From: Humulus lupulus
Taxonomy: Eukaryota > Streptophyta > Magnoliopsida > Rosales > Cannabaceae
Assembly: GCF_963169125.1 (NCBI RefSeq)
Contig: NC_084797.1
Location: 87,453,868-87,517,867 of the forward strand
DNA: 64,000 bases
Direction of reading: 5' to 3'
Part shown: piece after piece, positions 34,269 through 46,558 of the stretch
Position numbering within the stretch: position 1 is the first letter of the stretch
How the letters are laid out: every line of letters begins with the position of its first letter
Program-made: the position numbers and the translations under genes
Notes under the pieces: generated by a model
Told to the model about the DNA's origin: nothing
What the model saw: only the letters and a program-made list of their open reading frames with translations
Database searches by the model: none

Positions 34269-35440
34269 CCCGTATCTGTTGTCTGGAGAGGCTAGGCCTC
34301 TGGTTAGGGGCGGGCCGCGGCCTAGGAAGCTTGGGCCGTGGCTCTTAAAGACATTTTTGGCCTTATGGAGATTTTAGGCGCGGGAACCTAACTTAGGATG
34401 CTCGGGATCAGTTCCACTACCATGATTGGTGGAATTCGACGTCTCGGAGGCTAGAACTTAGTCTGGAAACCTTTATGCAATTATTATTGATGGAATCTCT
34501 TATCTTGGTTGTGACTAGGTTAAGCTAGGGCTCGAGAATTGGATTGTGCTCAAGGGTCGTCTCTCGTAACCAGAACACTTGAAATTAAAGGTAAGAAAAC
34601 TGCACCTGGTTGTGAGTTAATGACGGGACTAAGGGCTCCCTATTCTTGTATGAATTATGAAAGTTGGTATTATGCCATGTGAATAGTAAACAAACGGCCT
34701 AAGAGTGCCAGGGTTTACATTAGCGCACAGGGCACAGCTCAGCCACTGGTAGCTGAGGACAGCTTAATATCCATTGAGCTCGGTTTAAGCGGACCAGAGT
34801 CAGTGGGGTAAATAGAGGGTATGGCCTAAGAACGTCGACCCTGATTACTATGTGATTTGGTTATCGTTTATAACTGTTGAATATAACATGTTGAATAGTT
34901 GAGTATTAGTTTGTGGATTCTCTGGTTATGTCTATGGACTATGTGATTAATGTGGACTTCTAAGTGTATGAACATGCTTAAAGAGTTATTTAAATATTAT
35001 CATTGTTTGTGCTATGATGTTATGTTTTCTTGCTGGGCCTTGGCTCACGGGTGCTACATGGTGCAGGTAAAGACAAGGGTAAGCTTGATCGGCCCTGACT
35101 TGGAGAACTTTAGAGGTGGAATGTACATGACTAGCTGCTCGGCCGCCACGGTTGAGGGAGAAACAGGAACAAGAGGACCATAAATGTTTGTTTTGTGCTT
35201 AGAGTTGCTAGCGGTTGTTTATACCTAGAACCATGTAAATTGTCCTTCAAACGTTATTTCTTTTGGGATCCCATGTTCAAAATGTTTATTTATAAGAAAT
35301 GTATCTTTTGAAACCAAAACCTTTTAATACTAGTTCATTAATGGTTTTAATGACACATTTTCAACTAAATGACCTGATTAGCAAGTCCTGCACCTTTATA
35401 ATTACACAGTGTGATGGTCTTGGCTATCCAGGATGTTACA

Positions 35441-38400
35441 ACGTGGTATCAGAGCGTCCTAGGTTTAAGGGTTCCTGAAGACTGGCTGGACATGTACATT
35501 CGCTGCTAAAGACAAGCTCGATTAAGGGTTTGATAAATGTGTAAACGTGTTTATATGTTTAAGTGATTGGAAAGAATTATGATTGTTGTTATCTGTTGGA
35601 TTAATAGGAAGCATGAGATACTGATAGAGCCTGGCTCTTGACTATTGTGTGATGAGATTGAGGCATGCTGATCAGCATCGCTATTGCATGTGAATGAATA
35701 TTTGAACAATGGTTTATATATTGGTTGTATGTGGTGAACTGCCTAAATCGAATTTATATGTTATACCTGTTTATTAGTATGTAGAAAGCATGATAAAGTG
35801 TGAAACTTGGTTGTAACAAAATCTGGTAGCTAAATGCATAGTATTGTTTGCGCCCAGAATGGTTAAGTAGACTTGGCATGGTACTATAGGGGGTTGTAGA
35901 TGATAGTCGGGGTTGAAAACCTCCATCTGCCCCTGAAAGTCGCAGCATATGTTCGCTAGTATGTGAGTAAGTTGTGGGATCTAATAGCTGAGACTAGATG
36001 GAAGAATAGCAGACTTCTCTAGGGAAGAGCTGCTTTGTGTACTTTGACAGTGAGGTTACCAGTGTTGGTTCAAAATGGGGATATAGACAGATAAGAGTAC
36101 TATATGGAAGGCTTAAAAGGCGTTATCCTCTGGTTTTGAGGAAAGTTCGGGTTCGCCTAAGAATTGGTCAGTGGATGGGCAAAGCTAATTCCATCCTTGG
36201 TTGTATGAAGAGGAGAGGTCATGAATAAGGGGTTGCGCTAAGTATTTGTGGCAGAAGGATGCTTGGAAATGGTACTCAGACCGAGATATTGGTATGATGA
36301 TTGGGAAGAACTCAGATGGTGATTTGATAGAAGAGGTTATAAAGACATAGTTTGAACTGCAGAGACTAATAGGTTATAAGCTTGATTTGGAATGGTAAGG
36401 TAACGACAATGTATGTCAATGAGTTTTGTGAGTGAGATAATTCATTTTGGAGATTGATACGCTGGAAATGATGACCCGTTTAAGGATTAAACTCTGGAAT
36501 GGTCTAGAGCATCAGGGCCGCTCCAATGTATGAGATTTTCATCTGTATTTAGGCAGCAGGGAGGGCCATGTTATTTGAGGTATGTGGAATGAGGTATAGA
36601 GCGTGAATGCCGTAGGGAAAGAGATACAAATGAAAATATTTCCATTGGTGGAATTTAGTAAGGATAGATTCTCGGTAATCGAAGCAGAAGAACCTCGGAC
36701 AGTTCTATGGCTCCTGGTTTTGACAAGAAGGGGTCTGATTTACAAGATAGCCGTCAAGACAGTGATGGGAACCAGTGAGGTTATTTAGTATGCACTTGAG
36801 GCAGGAGACACCACCTGGAAAGATGTCAGGTGAGGGCACGAACTCTACATGGAATGATTTGATTTGTTAGGATGGATTGCCCATGATTAGGGAATGGAGG
36901 ACTAGAATGCCTTGTTACAATTGAAGCCCGAGGCTAGTTCCTCGTAGATGATCAGTTGACTAGATAGTTCACATTTTTGGTTATATAAACGAGCTGGAAG
37001 AGTTCGGTGTTGGGAATCACCCAGGAAAGGTTCAGACATAGAGTATGCCTCAAGGGTAATGTATGAGGGACTGGAGATATTAGTACTTGTGGAGGAGGAA
37101 GTAGAAACTTCTGGAAGAGGAATTGGAATACAAGTAATAAAGAGGTTCGTAGTGAGGGTAATAGAGCTTGTCATATGGGAGCCTTGACATGAGCCAGAGG
37201 GAGAGTTAAACTGTTAAGAGACAACCATGGATTGTAGGGGATATCACTTGAAGTATTTTAATTGGACTGAATGGAAACTAAGCTGATTAGTAGGGATTCA
37301 GATGGGTATGCATGAAATGATTGGGTACGCTTCAGGACTGAGCTACGGATAGGTTTGGTATCAGAGACATTAGGATGGTAATGGTTGGACAGAAATAATT
37401 ACTGAAACAGTTGAATAAGTTTTCACTTTGGGATGGATTGGACGGAGCGTCATACCGTGGGAATCATTGACATCGTCTATTAGGGATGAAGATTTTAATG
37501 CCCAGTTACAAGAAATGATAATGTCTTCAGGAATTGATCTTCGATCTGGTTATTACCAGCTGAGGATCAAGGAAAGAGGCATTTAAGGAATTACTACTTG
37601 TACCAAGTAGGGTGTGATGAATTAGTCACAAAGGTTCTTAACTGATTTAAGCTTCGACAACATAGGTAAGTTCTACAAGCAGAAAATATAGGAACAATGT
37701 GAACAAGTTAGCTTCAGGTTTATTGGCGATATGTTGGACTACTCTCCAGTTAGAAGTGGAATGCGAACGGCTACTATGTTGATGATATTAATACCAAGGA
37801 AGCAGGATCACAGGTAAGGCTCCAAGAAGTGTCAGTTTCAATCTCGCTGGGGTATTCAAGATAATGCTACAAGAAGAGAAGGGGTCAGGTATGAAAGGAT
37901 TTAATCTGAAGCAGCGGAGAAGCTACTGAAGAACGTTTGAAGGATAGGGAGCACAACGAGGCCGGTAAACACATCATCAACTACGTAAGTGTCTTCGCAG
38001 GCAGCTACACTAGAGATTAGAATGACAGTAAAACTTGAAGTTAGACTGAATGGATAGTGTCAGATCAGAAGTTCAGAAGACAGAGTGAGGATTGATTAGC
38101 ACTTGGTGATATAGGAGTATGCGTGTAATGGATGTATACAGAGGGGTAGCATGAAGGACCTAATTTTTGATAAAGATATGAAACTATGAGTGGTACATCA
38201 CAGGTTGAGACGCGCTAGGCATAGACTGACGCGAGGATGGATCGAGCCTCGCGGAAGGTAAAAGAATGGGAACATGGTCGATATACATGGAACGTTAAGT
38301 TGGCGGTGTATGCATAGCGTAAGGTATTTGAGCGTTTGGTCATTTGTAAGAAACATAACCTTGAGACCAAGATTTAGTGAAACGTAATGGATGGATGGTT

Positions 38401-39791
38401 GATGTAAGAAGTCCTCGACTGTATGAGGAGGAGATTTAATTGGAGGCAGATCTCTTACTTGGGAGGTGTATGTCACTTAAATAGAATGCCACGGGCTACA
38501 GCGGAGCAGACAAGGCAACGATTGAGATTGGTATAGCATCAGTGAGTAGTGATGAACAGATACATATTCCCTTGGGCAACAAAATCCAGAGTGTTGATTT
38601 TGTGGAGACTAGGAAGAACCCTATTAGTGTAGTACGAATTAAGGTACAAGGATCGGATGAGTGGTCCGATAGGAATTTGGCGTGGAGAGGAGAGTTCGAA
38701 ATGGATATCATGTATATTGTACCAGGAAGTTTAAGTGGGTGACAAAATTTAATATTCTCGGGTATTGGAAGGTAAAGTGATATGGTGGTGGATCATAGGA
38801 AATTACCACATTAGACTATAAGTGAGATGATTGGACAGGGAAAAAATTGTAACTCAGCAAAATGAGTTAATATAATTTGGTTCGCGTGAACTGGTAATGG
38901 GGCAGAGCATTGATAATGCTGAGTTGAAACCATATTGTTTTCCATGTTTTGAAAAGAAACTAGAGAACAAAGAGAATAGAGTGGAAACCTGGAGTTAGTG
39001 GTTGATTGCAGATGGAATGGCAATATGAGGACTTAACAATTATTTTAAGGGATTATGCATTGAATGAGCAGATATTTGAGATAGTAAGGAAAGTGTAATC
39101 CTTGATGAGGTAGTCACAGTGATGAATGCTGGAGTACAGCTAAGGTGACATAGCATAGGACAAGGTAAGATAAAAGGCAGGGAGTACTGTGCTAAGTAAA
39201 GAAATGAAAGGTAGTGGATACCACGGTTCAGTATTGGTATGGGGGAAAACCAAAGAGGTTGTTGGAATTTTTAGGGCGGGAGTATCTGTCTATTTGAAAG
39301 GACATAAGAGCTTGTAAATTGTTAACTTTGGAATACAAAGTTCCAGGATGAGGGATTTGTATTTCTCCAAGTAGTGCAGACAAGGAAGAGTATGATAATC
39401 TGGGAAAGAAAAGGGAGTTCTGACTTCCGATTCAACAGGAAATCTAAGGTTGTACAAAAGGTGAGCTCGGGGGCCTATAAGCTGATCTCACCCTGGTAGG
39501 GGTGATGACTCATAAGTATTTATGGTATCGATGATAAGACAATAAAGTAATCGTTGAAGAAATAAGTAGACCCTGTAGTTTCAGCAGGTTTGATGTGCAA
39601 GCGAAGGTTAGCAAAAGTATAGTTATCAGAAAAGATCTTGTGGAACAAGATTGTTACTCTTGTAAGAATGTTATCGAAGGGTAAAAAGTAAAGGCATTGG
39701 ACCCTGGGAATTATAGACAGAGGTACAAGGTTTACTAGCTGATGTGTTCGAGTAAATTTCGAGCACGAAACTATTATAAGGAGGGGATAGT
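35441..39791 (+). mobile_element. Interior of Y: leader and decayed pol
   Basis: Leader part to about 36000 (with ATGCTGATCAGCAT at 35665-35678), then gag/pol-derived sequence full of stops. The RT scrap IDLRSGYYQLRIKERGI is readable near 37541-37590. From about 36922 on it aligns with V. The end has TTTCGAGCACGAAA and a purine tract (39780-39791). I found no ORF worth calling a gene. Confidence 0.7.
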
Positions 39792-39838
39792 TGTAACAAC
39801 CCAAAATTACTAATAAGGCTTAAGGGCCTTGATTAGTG
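39792..39838 (+). repeat. 3' LTR of Y, first 47 bp
   Basis: Begins TGTAACAACCCAAAATTACT, as at 28204, and is cut by X after GATTAGTG. The remainder must lie beyond the window's right end. Confidence 0.75.
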
Positions 39839-42302
39839 TGTAACACCCTGCTATTTAGGGTCCATTACCAAGTGTGTTTAAAACCAGTGCTGGACTTGCT
39901 AAACAAGTCATTTGGACTAAACATGTGATTAAGCCACTAAATGTTTAGGTATTAAAACTTTTGGTTAACTCATAAACATTTCCATTAAGTTAAAAACATG
40001 TTCTTTACATGGGATCCCAAAAACATCTATTTAAAAGTCAATTACAATTCTCAGGTTACACAATAAGCCGACCTAGGCAACAAAAGCTGGGTTTGACCCT
40101 AGTTCCCCTGAGCATCCCGGCCGTGGTGGTCGAGCGGACTGCATATGTACATACCACTGCTAATGCCCTCCAACTCATGGCTGGTTGAGCTTCTCTTTAC
40201 CTTTACCTGCACCACAAAGCACCAGTGAGCCAAAAGACTCAGCAAGAAAACATATTCAACATCTTACATAATAAAACGATTATCAAGCAGTGAGAACTGA
40301 AACTGACGAATTCATTAAACCAAACTGGAGACCATAGAGTCACACAAGTGCATGTTGCACTTTCTTTCAAGTTGTTGGCATCCGAGCCAGTCAAGTGCAT
40401 GTCGCACTCCCAGGGTGGCCCAACCATGGTGGCCTGCACTCCACGTGCATTGCCAATCTTAGCTTATAAATTAAGTTCTTTAAGCCCTTGACTTATAAGT
40501 CAAGCCACCACGTGCCTCCAACTTATAAGGTGAAGCCTTGGGACTCTCATCTTATGAGGCGAGTCTCCCAGAGTCCAATATATTCTCAACTAATAAGTTG
40601 ATTCCCACTTAACACCCTAAGAACCCTCTAGTTTATAAACCAAGCTTCACAGTCATAACAGACATTCACATGTTTCATATGGCATACCTATCAACAATCA
40701 CAATGCATTATAATACATTCACACAACAGTCATAAGTATAATCATAATTATGCACATTACAGTGTACCTAATCAGATATTCGCAAACACAATTATAATCA
40801 TGTCCATCAACAAAGTCAAAGCTTTATTCATCTCCACATTCATCACCTTGACTAAGCTCTAATCATGCATTCACATAACAAGTGCAGTTTTCTTACCTTC
40901 GGTCCGAATGCGAGTTACTAATGACAACCCTTTGAGTACGATCCCTGATTCAAGCCCTTAGTGTAAACCTAGTCACAACCGTAATAAGGAAGTTCCATCA
41001 ACGACAGATAAATAAAAGCTGCCAGACCAAATCTTAGCCTCCAGGACATCGGATTCCACTTAACAAGGAAGTAGAATCGATCCCGAGTCCAAATGGTCAA
41101 GTTCCCAATATGAAAATCCCATCTAAGCCAATTTTCCCCTTAAGGGTCGCGGCCCCTCACACCCGACCGCAGCCCCCCCCTCTAATTCCAGAGGCTCGGT
41201 CTTCCTGGAAACCAACGCGCGCCGCGGCCCGTCCCTGCCACCGAGCCCTGCTGGCTCACAATTCCCTTCGCAGGCCGCGACTCACCATAAAAGAGCCGCG
41301 GCCCAGCCCCATGAACCCAGAAATTTTTGGGTTTTTCTTCAACCGAACCCAAACTAAACTCATCCAATTTCATCCCACTCCTCCAATTTAATTCCCATAA
41401 GCTATATATACTCACTCTCACCAATCAAACCCAACTAATTATCACGGTACCACTCATCAAAATCCCCAAACCCAACCTTCTTTCTTTCAAGCATGCAAAA
41501 ACACCATAGTTCTAAATAAACCAGCTGAACTAACTTAATAACTTTCAGTTCAGAATCTTACCTCAGCTGAGATGAATCACTTGAGCTAAGCCTCTGTTTT
41601 CCCCAAGCCCAACACCTTGATTTCCCAAGCTTTACTCTTCAATTTCCCAAAAACAACTCAAGCATCCATGGAGCATAAAGAGAACGTGAGAGAGAGAAAG
41701 AGAGTGCTGCTGCTGTTTTCCTTTAATTCCTTAGCCTTCTCAAACATTCCCAGCTTATCTTACATTACACTTAAAGAGAAAATGACCATTTTGCCCCTTG
41801 CCCTTAGCTTATACCTCAAATGTTCACAAGGGCAATTTCGTCCTTTGCCTTAAATCCCACTATCCACAATTTGCATCCTATAATTCCCGCTACTTCCAAT
41901 TTTCTCACACGATTACCAATAAATTTTCCCATTATCCACTAATTCCCGGTAATGTATTAAATCACTAAAATACCCCTAAGCTTACCCTGAGCTGGGTATT
42001 AAAACCCCGTTGTGACTTTTCCGCTAACTTGCTCATCGGGATCGCCTCTCGTTGAGTAACCCAAATATATCCACATAATAATGTGGTCTCAATCACACAA
42101 ATACATATTTGCATTTATTCCCCAAATGGGTCAAATTACTAAAATACCCTTCTTATAAGAAACGGGCCCACATACACATATTTAATATCTCTAACATGCT
42201 AACATAATTATATTATAATATAATTCACATAATAACTCAATTATTGCCTCTCGACCCCCTAATCCAGGCACTAAGCCACATGAGGAAATTTGAGATGTTA
42301 CA
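39839..42302 (-). repeat. 3' LTR of X (2,464 bp)
   Basis: On the minus strand it starts TGTAACATCTC after the purine tract AAGGAGGGGATAGT and ends GGTGTTACA. It carries the family's GC-rich block (41145-41310) and, read on the minus strand, the same two donor-like sites (40892-40897, 40202-40209). No ORF inside is credible. Confidence 0.8.
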
Positions 42303-42339
42303 ACTATCCCCTCCTTATAGGAATTTCGTCCTCGAAATT

Positions 42340-43740
42340 TTACCTGAACAGCTCGGGATACTGATCCCGCATAGTTGACTCCAAGTCCCAGGTCTCCTCC
42401 GCAACCTTGCTGTTCCTCCATAATACCTTCACTAAAGGTATAACTTTATTCCTCAGGACCTTGTCCTTCTTGTCTAATATTTGGACTAGCTGCTCCTCGA
42501 AGGAAAAATCTGTCTGTAGCTCTAGATCATCATAACTTAGCACACAAGTCTCGTCAGAAACATACTTCCGTAGCATCGAGATATGAAACACGTTGTGCAC
42601 AGCCGAAAACGCCGGAGGTAATGCCAACTTATAGGCTACCTGATCGATTCTTTCCAAAATCTCAAATGGTCCTACGAATATAGGGCTCAGCTTGCCCTTC
42701 TTGCCAAATCTTCTCACCCCTTTGAACGGTGAGACTCTAAGGAAGACATAGTCTCCCACCTGAAACTCAACGTTCCTAAGCTTTAGATTCGCATAACTTC
42801 TCTGTCTACTCTGCGATGCGAGCATCCGAGCTCTGATCTTTTCTATAGCTTCATTGGTCCTCTGAACTGCCTCTGGACCCAAGTATCTGCGCTCACCCAA
42901 CTTATCCCAATGAATAGGTGATCTGCACTTCCTACCATACATCATCTCATAAGGAGCCACTCCTATGGTCGCCTGATAGCTGTTGTTGTAGGAAAACTCT
43001 ATCAGAGGTAAATACTTACTCCAAGATCCCTCAAAATGCAGTACACATGCTCTCAGCATGTCCTCCAGTATCTGGATAGTCCTCTCAGACTGACCATCGG
43101 TTTGAGGATGATATGCTGTACTGTACTTTAGTTGCGTGCCCATTGCCTTCTGCAAACTTCCCCAGAACTTGGAAGTAAAAGTTGGATCTCGATCTGACAC
43201 GATCAACCTCGGAGCTCCATGAAGACGTATTATCTCTTTAACATAGAGATCCGCATACTGGTCAACAGTATAGGTTGTCCTCACTGGTAGAAAGTGAGCT
43301 GATTTAGTGTTTCTGTCCACTATCACCCATACTGAATCATGCTGACCCACTGTCTTAAGCAATCCCACCACGAAATCCATTGCGATGTCTTCCCACTTCC
43401 ACTCTGGAATGTCTAAGGGTTATAATAATCCTGCAGGTTTCTTATGTTCAACTTTGATCTGCTGACACGTCAGACACTTGGCTACATATTCAATTACATC
43501 ACCCTTCATCCCCGGCCACCAATACAAAGTTCTTAAGTCCTGATACATCTTGGTGGTACCGGGATGCAAGGAATACGGGGTGGTATGAGATTCATCCAGA
43601 ATCTCTCATCTAATAACAGCATCCATCAAAACACAAATTCGACCCTTGTATCTTAGCAGGCCCATGTCAGATATGGAATAGTCCCTAGCTGCTCAAGCTA
43701 GAACATCCTATCTAACCTTCACCAACTGTGGCTCTTGTGA
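42340..43740 (-). pseudogene. Integrase with chromodomain of X
   Basis: A frame of 346 codons (43380-42340) covers the catalytic core ([18 protein letters not shown], and the Glu in DGQSERT, completing DDE), the C-terminal domain (GDYVFLRVSPFKGVRRFGKKGKLSP, VGPFEILERI, HNVFHISMLRKY) and a C-terminal chromodomain-like segment (LVKVLWRNSKVAEETWDLES). The VSP.KGV.RFGKKGKLSP and HNVFHVSMLRKY signatures identify Tekay/Del chromoviruses. The N-terminal HHCC zinc region upstream (43381-43600) is recognisable but has a stop near 43420. Confidence 0.88.
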
Positions 43741-44939
43741 CTAACTCTCCTTTATCCTTTCTAGGAGAGTAGACTGTAGAGTAATGTTGGCCAATTGGCC
43801 AACTACTAACTCAATCCCTGCTCTGGTCATATCCTCTGCTAACTCCTTGGATATCCGTCTCACGCTATACAACTGCCCTGGACCTCTTTGACTTAGGGCA
43901 TCAGCCACCACATTGGCTTTCCCTGGATGATAAAGAATATCACAATCATAGTCTTTCACCAATTCCAACAAACGCCTCTGTCTCATATTCAAATCCTTCT
44001 GTGTAAAGAAGTACTTGAGGCTCTTGTGGTCTGTATATATCTCACACTTCTCTCCATAAAGGTAATGCCTCCATACCTTCAATGCAAAGACCACTGCTGC
44101 CAACTCCAAATCATGAGTTGGATACCTCTGCTCATAATCCTTTAGCTATCGTGATGCATAGGCAATCACCTTCTCTGCCTGCATAAGGACACAGCCTAGC
44201 CCCTGCCTCGAGGCATCGCAGTAAACCATAAACTTCTCCTGACCAGTCAGAAGACTCAAGATTGGAGCGGTAATCAAACGCTGCTTCAACTCCTGGAAGC
44301 TACTCTCACATTTATCTGACCATTTAAACTTCTGGTTCTTACGTGTTAATTCTGTCAATGGGGATGATATCCTGGAGAATCCTTCCACAAATTTCCTGTA
44401 ATAGCCTAACAACCCAAGGAACCTTCTAATCTCTGAGGCATTCCTTGGTCTTGGCCAGTTCTTAACAGCTTCAATCTTAGATGGGTCTACCTTGATCCCA
44501 TCTCTACTAACGATATGACCCAAGAATGTCACATGTGGTAACCAGAACTCACACTTCTTAAACTTCGCGAATAGCTTATGTTCTCTCAGTCTCTGCAAGA
44601 CGAACCTGAGGTGTTGCTCATGCTCCTCCTCTGACTGCGAATAAATCAAGATATCATCAATGAAGACGATCACAAGCTGGTCCAGTTAGTCCTTGAACAC
44701 TTTGTTCATTAGGTCCATAAAAGCTGCCGGGGCGTTAGTCAAACCAGATGACATAACGAGAAACTCATAGTGCCCATACCTAGTACGGAAAGCTGTCTTG
44801 GGTATGTCTTCGTCCTTAATTCTCAATTGGTGATAACCAGATCGAAGATCTATCTTTGAGAATACCATTTTACCTTGAAGTTGGTCAAATAAGTCATCTA
44901 TCCTTGGTCGAGGATACTTGTTCTTCATGGTCAACTTAT
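43741..44939 (-). pseudogene. Reverse transcriptase and RNase H of X
   Basis: RT is split into pieces by stops near 44143 and 44683. It has [15 protein letters not shown] and [13 protein letters not shown] (44940-44690), the active-site motif [10 protein letters not shown] at about 44670 and the thumb region [16 protein letters not shown]. RNase H follows ([16 protein letters not shown]; then [28 protein letters not shown] and [10 protein letters not shown]). [12 protein letters not shown] replaces the usual [12 protein letters not shown]. Confidence 0.88.
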
Positions 44940-45939
44940 TCAGTTCTCTATATAGTCTATACACATCCTTAGAGAACTGTCCTTCTTCTTCACAAATAAC
45001 ACCAGCGCATCCCATGGTGAGAAACTGGGTCTAATAAAACCTAGATCAAACAACTCCTGTAATTGTACCTTTAGTTCCCTCAACTCAGCTGGGGCCATTC
45101 TGTAAGGCGCCCTAGAAACTGGTTCTGTTCCTGGTGCCAGCTCAATAACAAAATCAATCTCTCTGCGCGGCGGCGGCAACCCTGGTAAATCCTCTGGAAA
45201 CACATCCATGAATTCACAGACCAACCTAGTCTCCAATGGTCCCACTGGCATGACCTGCGTGGTATCCACCACGTTGGCTAGGAATCCTATGCAGCCTATC
45301 TGTAATAGGTCCCTAGCCCTTAATGCTGAAATCACAGGCATTCGGGGTCCATGCACAGTGCCAAAAAATACGAAAGGTTCCTCACCCTGAGGTTCAAAAG
45401 TTACCATCTTCTGTTTACAATCAATGGTTGCTCCATATCTAGTTAACCAGTCCATTCCCAAAATCATGTCACAATCAGTCATGGCTAACTCTATCAAATC
45501 AACCGATAATTCCCTACCATCTACCATCACTGGTAAAGACCTAATCCACCTCTTGGAAACCACCAACTCCCCAGTGGGTAATAATGTCCCAAATCCCACA
45601 GCATAAAACTCACAGGGCCTACACAAACTATCAACAATCCTACTAGATACATAAGATTGTGTAGCACCAGAATCAATCAACACAGAATAAGATATGCCAG
45701 CACTAGAAAGCAGACCTGTGACCACTGAAGGCCTGGCCTCAGCCTCAGCCTCATCTTGTGTCAATGCAAATACTCGAGCCGGAGTCGAGCTATCTAGCTT
45801 CTTAAGTTCTTCTTTCTTCAGTCTTAGGCAATCCTTCTTAAGATGCCCCACAAGTCACCCAGATGACGTCTCCTGCATCTGGCACATTCTGGATATGTCT
45901 TCCAGTTCTCATTGCTGCCCTGGTGGCCAATCTGCGCAC
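44940..45939 (-). pseudogene. Zinc knuckle, protease and RT start of X
   Basis: From H's insertion site the reading continues with a degraded zinc knuckle (CARCRRRHLGDL) and MGHLKKDCLRLKK, then protease (YSVLIDSGATQSYVSS, a canonical DSGAT centre, and DMILGMDWL) and the RT N-terminus ([28 protein letters not shown]). The frame 45851-44940 is open; a frameshift follows near 44990. Confidence 0.85.
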
Positions 45940-45944
45940 CCTGT

Positions 45945-46558
45945 TGATACGAACCACGCCAACAATCGTGACGAATTTGGAATGGAAACCGCGACCCAAT
46001 GCTTAACAAAGCACGAACCTTGGTATGGTGAAGACGCCACAAACGAGGATGGATTATCTGCTTGATAAGTCAGATTTGAATGCCACAAGGAAACCCTTGA
46101 TAAGTTCGAAAAGTCTCTTCAAGAACTCAAGAAGAAAACTCACAATGTTTTTCATTCACCAAAAACTATCTGAATTCCAAACAATCCACAAGGCCTAATA
46201 TAGCCGAAAAATACAAAGAGGGTTTTTTAGACATATAAAAACCCTAAAATACCCATAATGAAAAAGCCCAAAACGACATGTCTTTGACTCCAACAAAGAC
46301 AACAAAGACTCTAATAAAACATGAAAATATAGTTCAAACTAAAACAAATAATTAAAGTAAGGAATCAAACTCCTAAACTGAATCAACTTTGATGAGCAGC
46401 ACAAGCCTTTTGTTCACCCTTTAGTGAACTCGACCTCTTCCTGCTGTAGAATTCTCCAAACTAAGTTGTTAAGCTCTTCTTTGAATCACCTATCTCGCGC
46501 CCTCGTCACCGGACCAATTGGAACTTGAATTGGATTGTTAGTCTTGATGTCCTCATCA
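45945..46558 (-). repeat. 3' LTR of H (614 bp)
   Basis: Ends TGATACGAAC and GTCCTCATCA on the plus strand. A stretch of about 40 bp present in the partner (after ACAATCGTGACGAA) is missing. The polyprotein tail reads into it as far as the TAG at 46375-46373. Confidence 0.9.

Larger units (their letters stand above)
28204..35440 (+). repeat. 5' LTR of Y (~2.46 kb of its own, split by D)
   Basis: Starts TGTAACGACCC and ends GGATGTTACA. Removing D (29198-33971) and one TSD copy leaves about 2,458 bp, close to X's 2,464-bp LTR. It holds a GC-rich block with an 87-bp tandem duplication and the conserved donor-like sites GGTAAGAAAAC (34590) and GCAGGTAAAG (35062). Confidence 0.8.
28204..39838 (+). 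mobile_element. Family 2 element Y, decayed, interrupted by D and X
   Basis: The 5' LTR (28204-35440) contains D. The primer-binding site TGGTATCAGAGC (35444-35455) and a 4.35-kb interior without credible ORFs follow. The polypurine tract and the first 47 bp of the 3' LTR (39792-39838) come before X. The interior is homologous to V. It lies next to the antisense integrase scrap; its right TSD is outside the window. Confidence 0.8.

Noticed and set aside
36603..36788. 61-codon ORF in Y, as a possible small gene
   Set aside because: It is a short open stretch in decayed element sequence with no start context or recognisable domain.
41110..41391. 93-codon ORF in the GC-rich part of X's LTR
   Set aside because: It lies on the strand opposite to the element, in biased sequence, and is not conserved in the LTRs of V, Z and Y.
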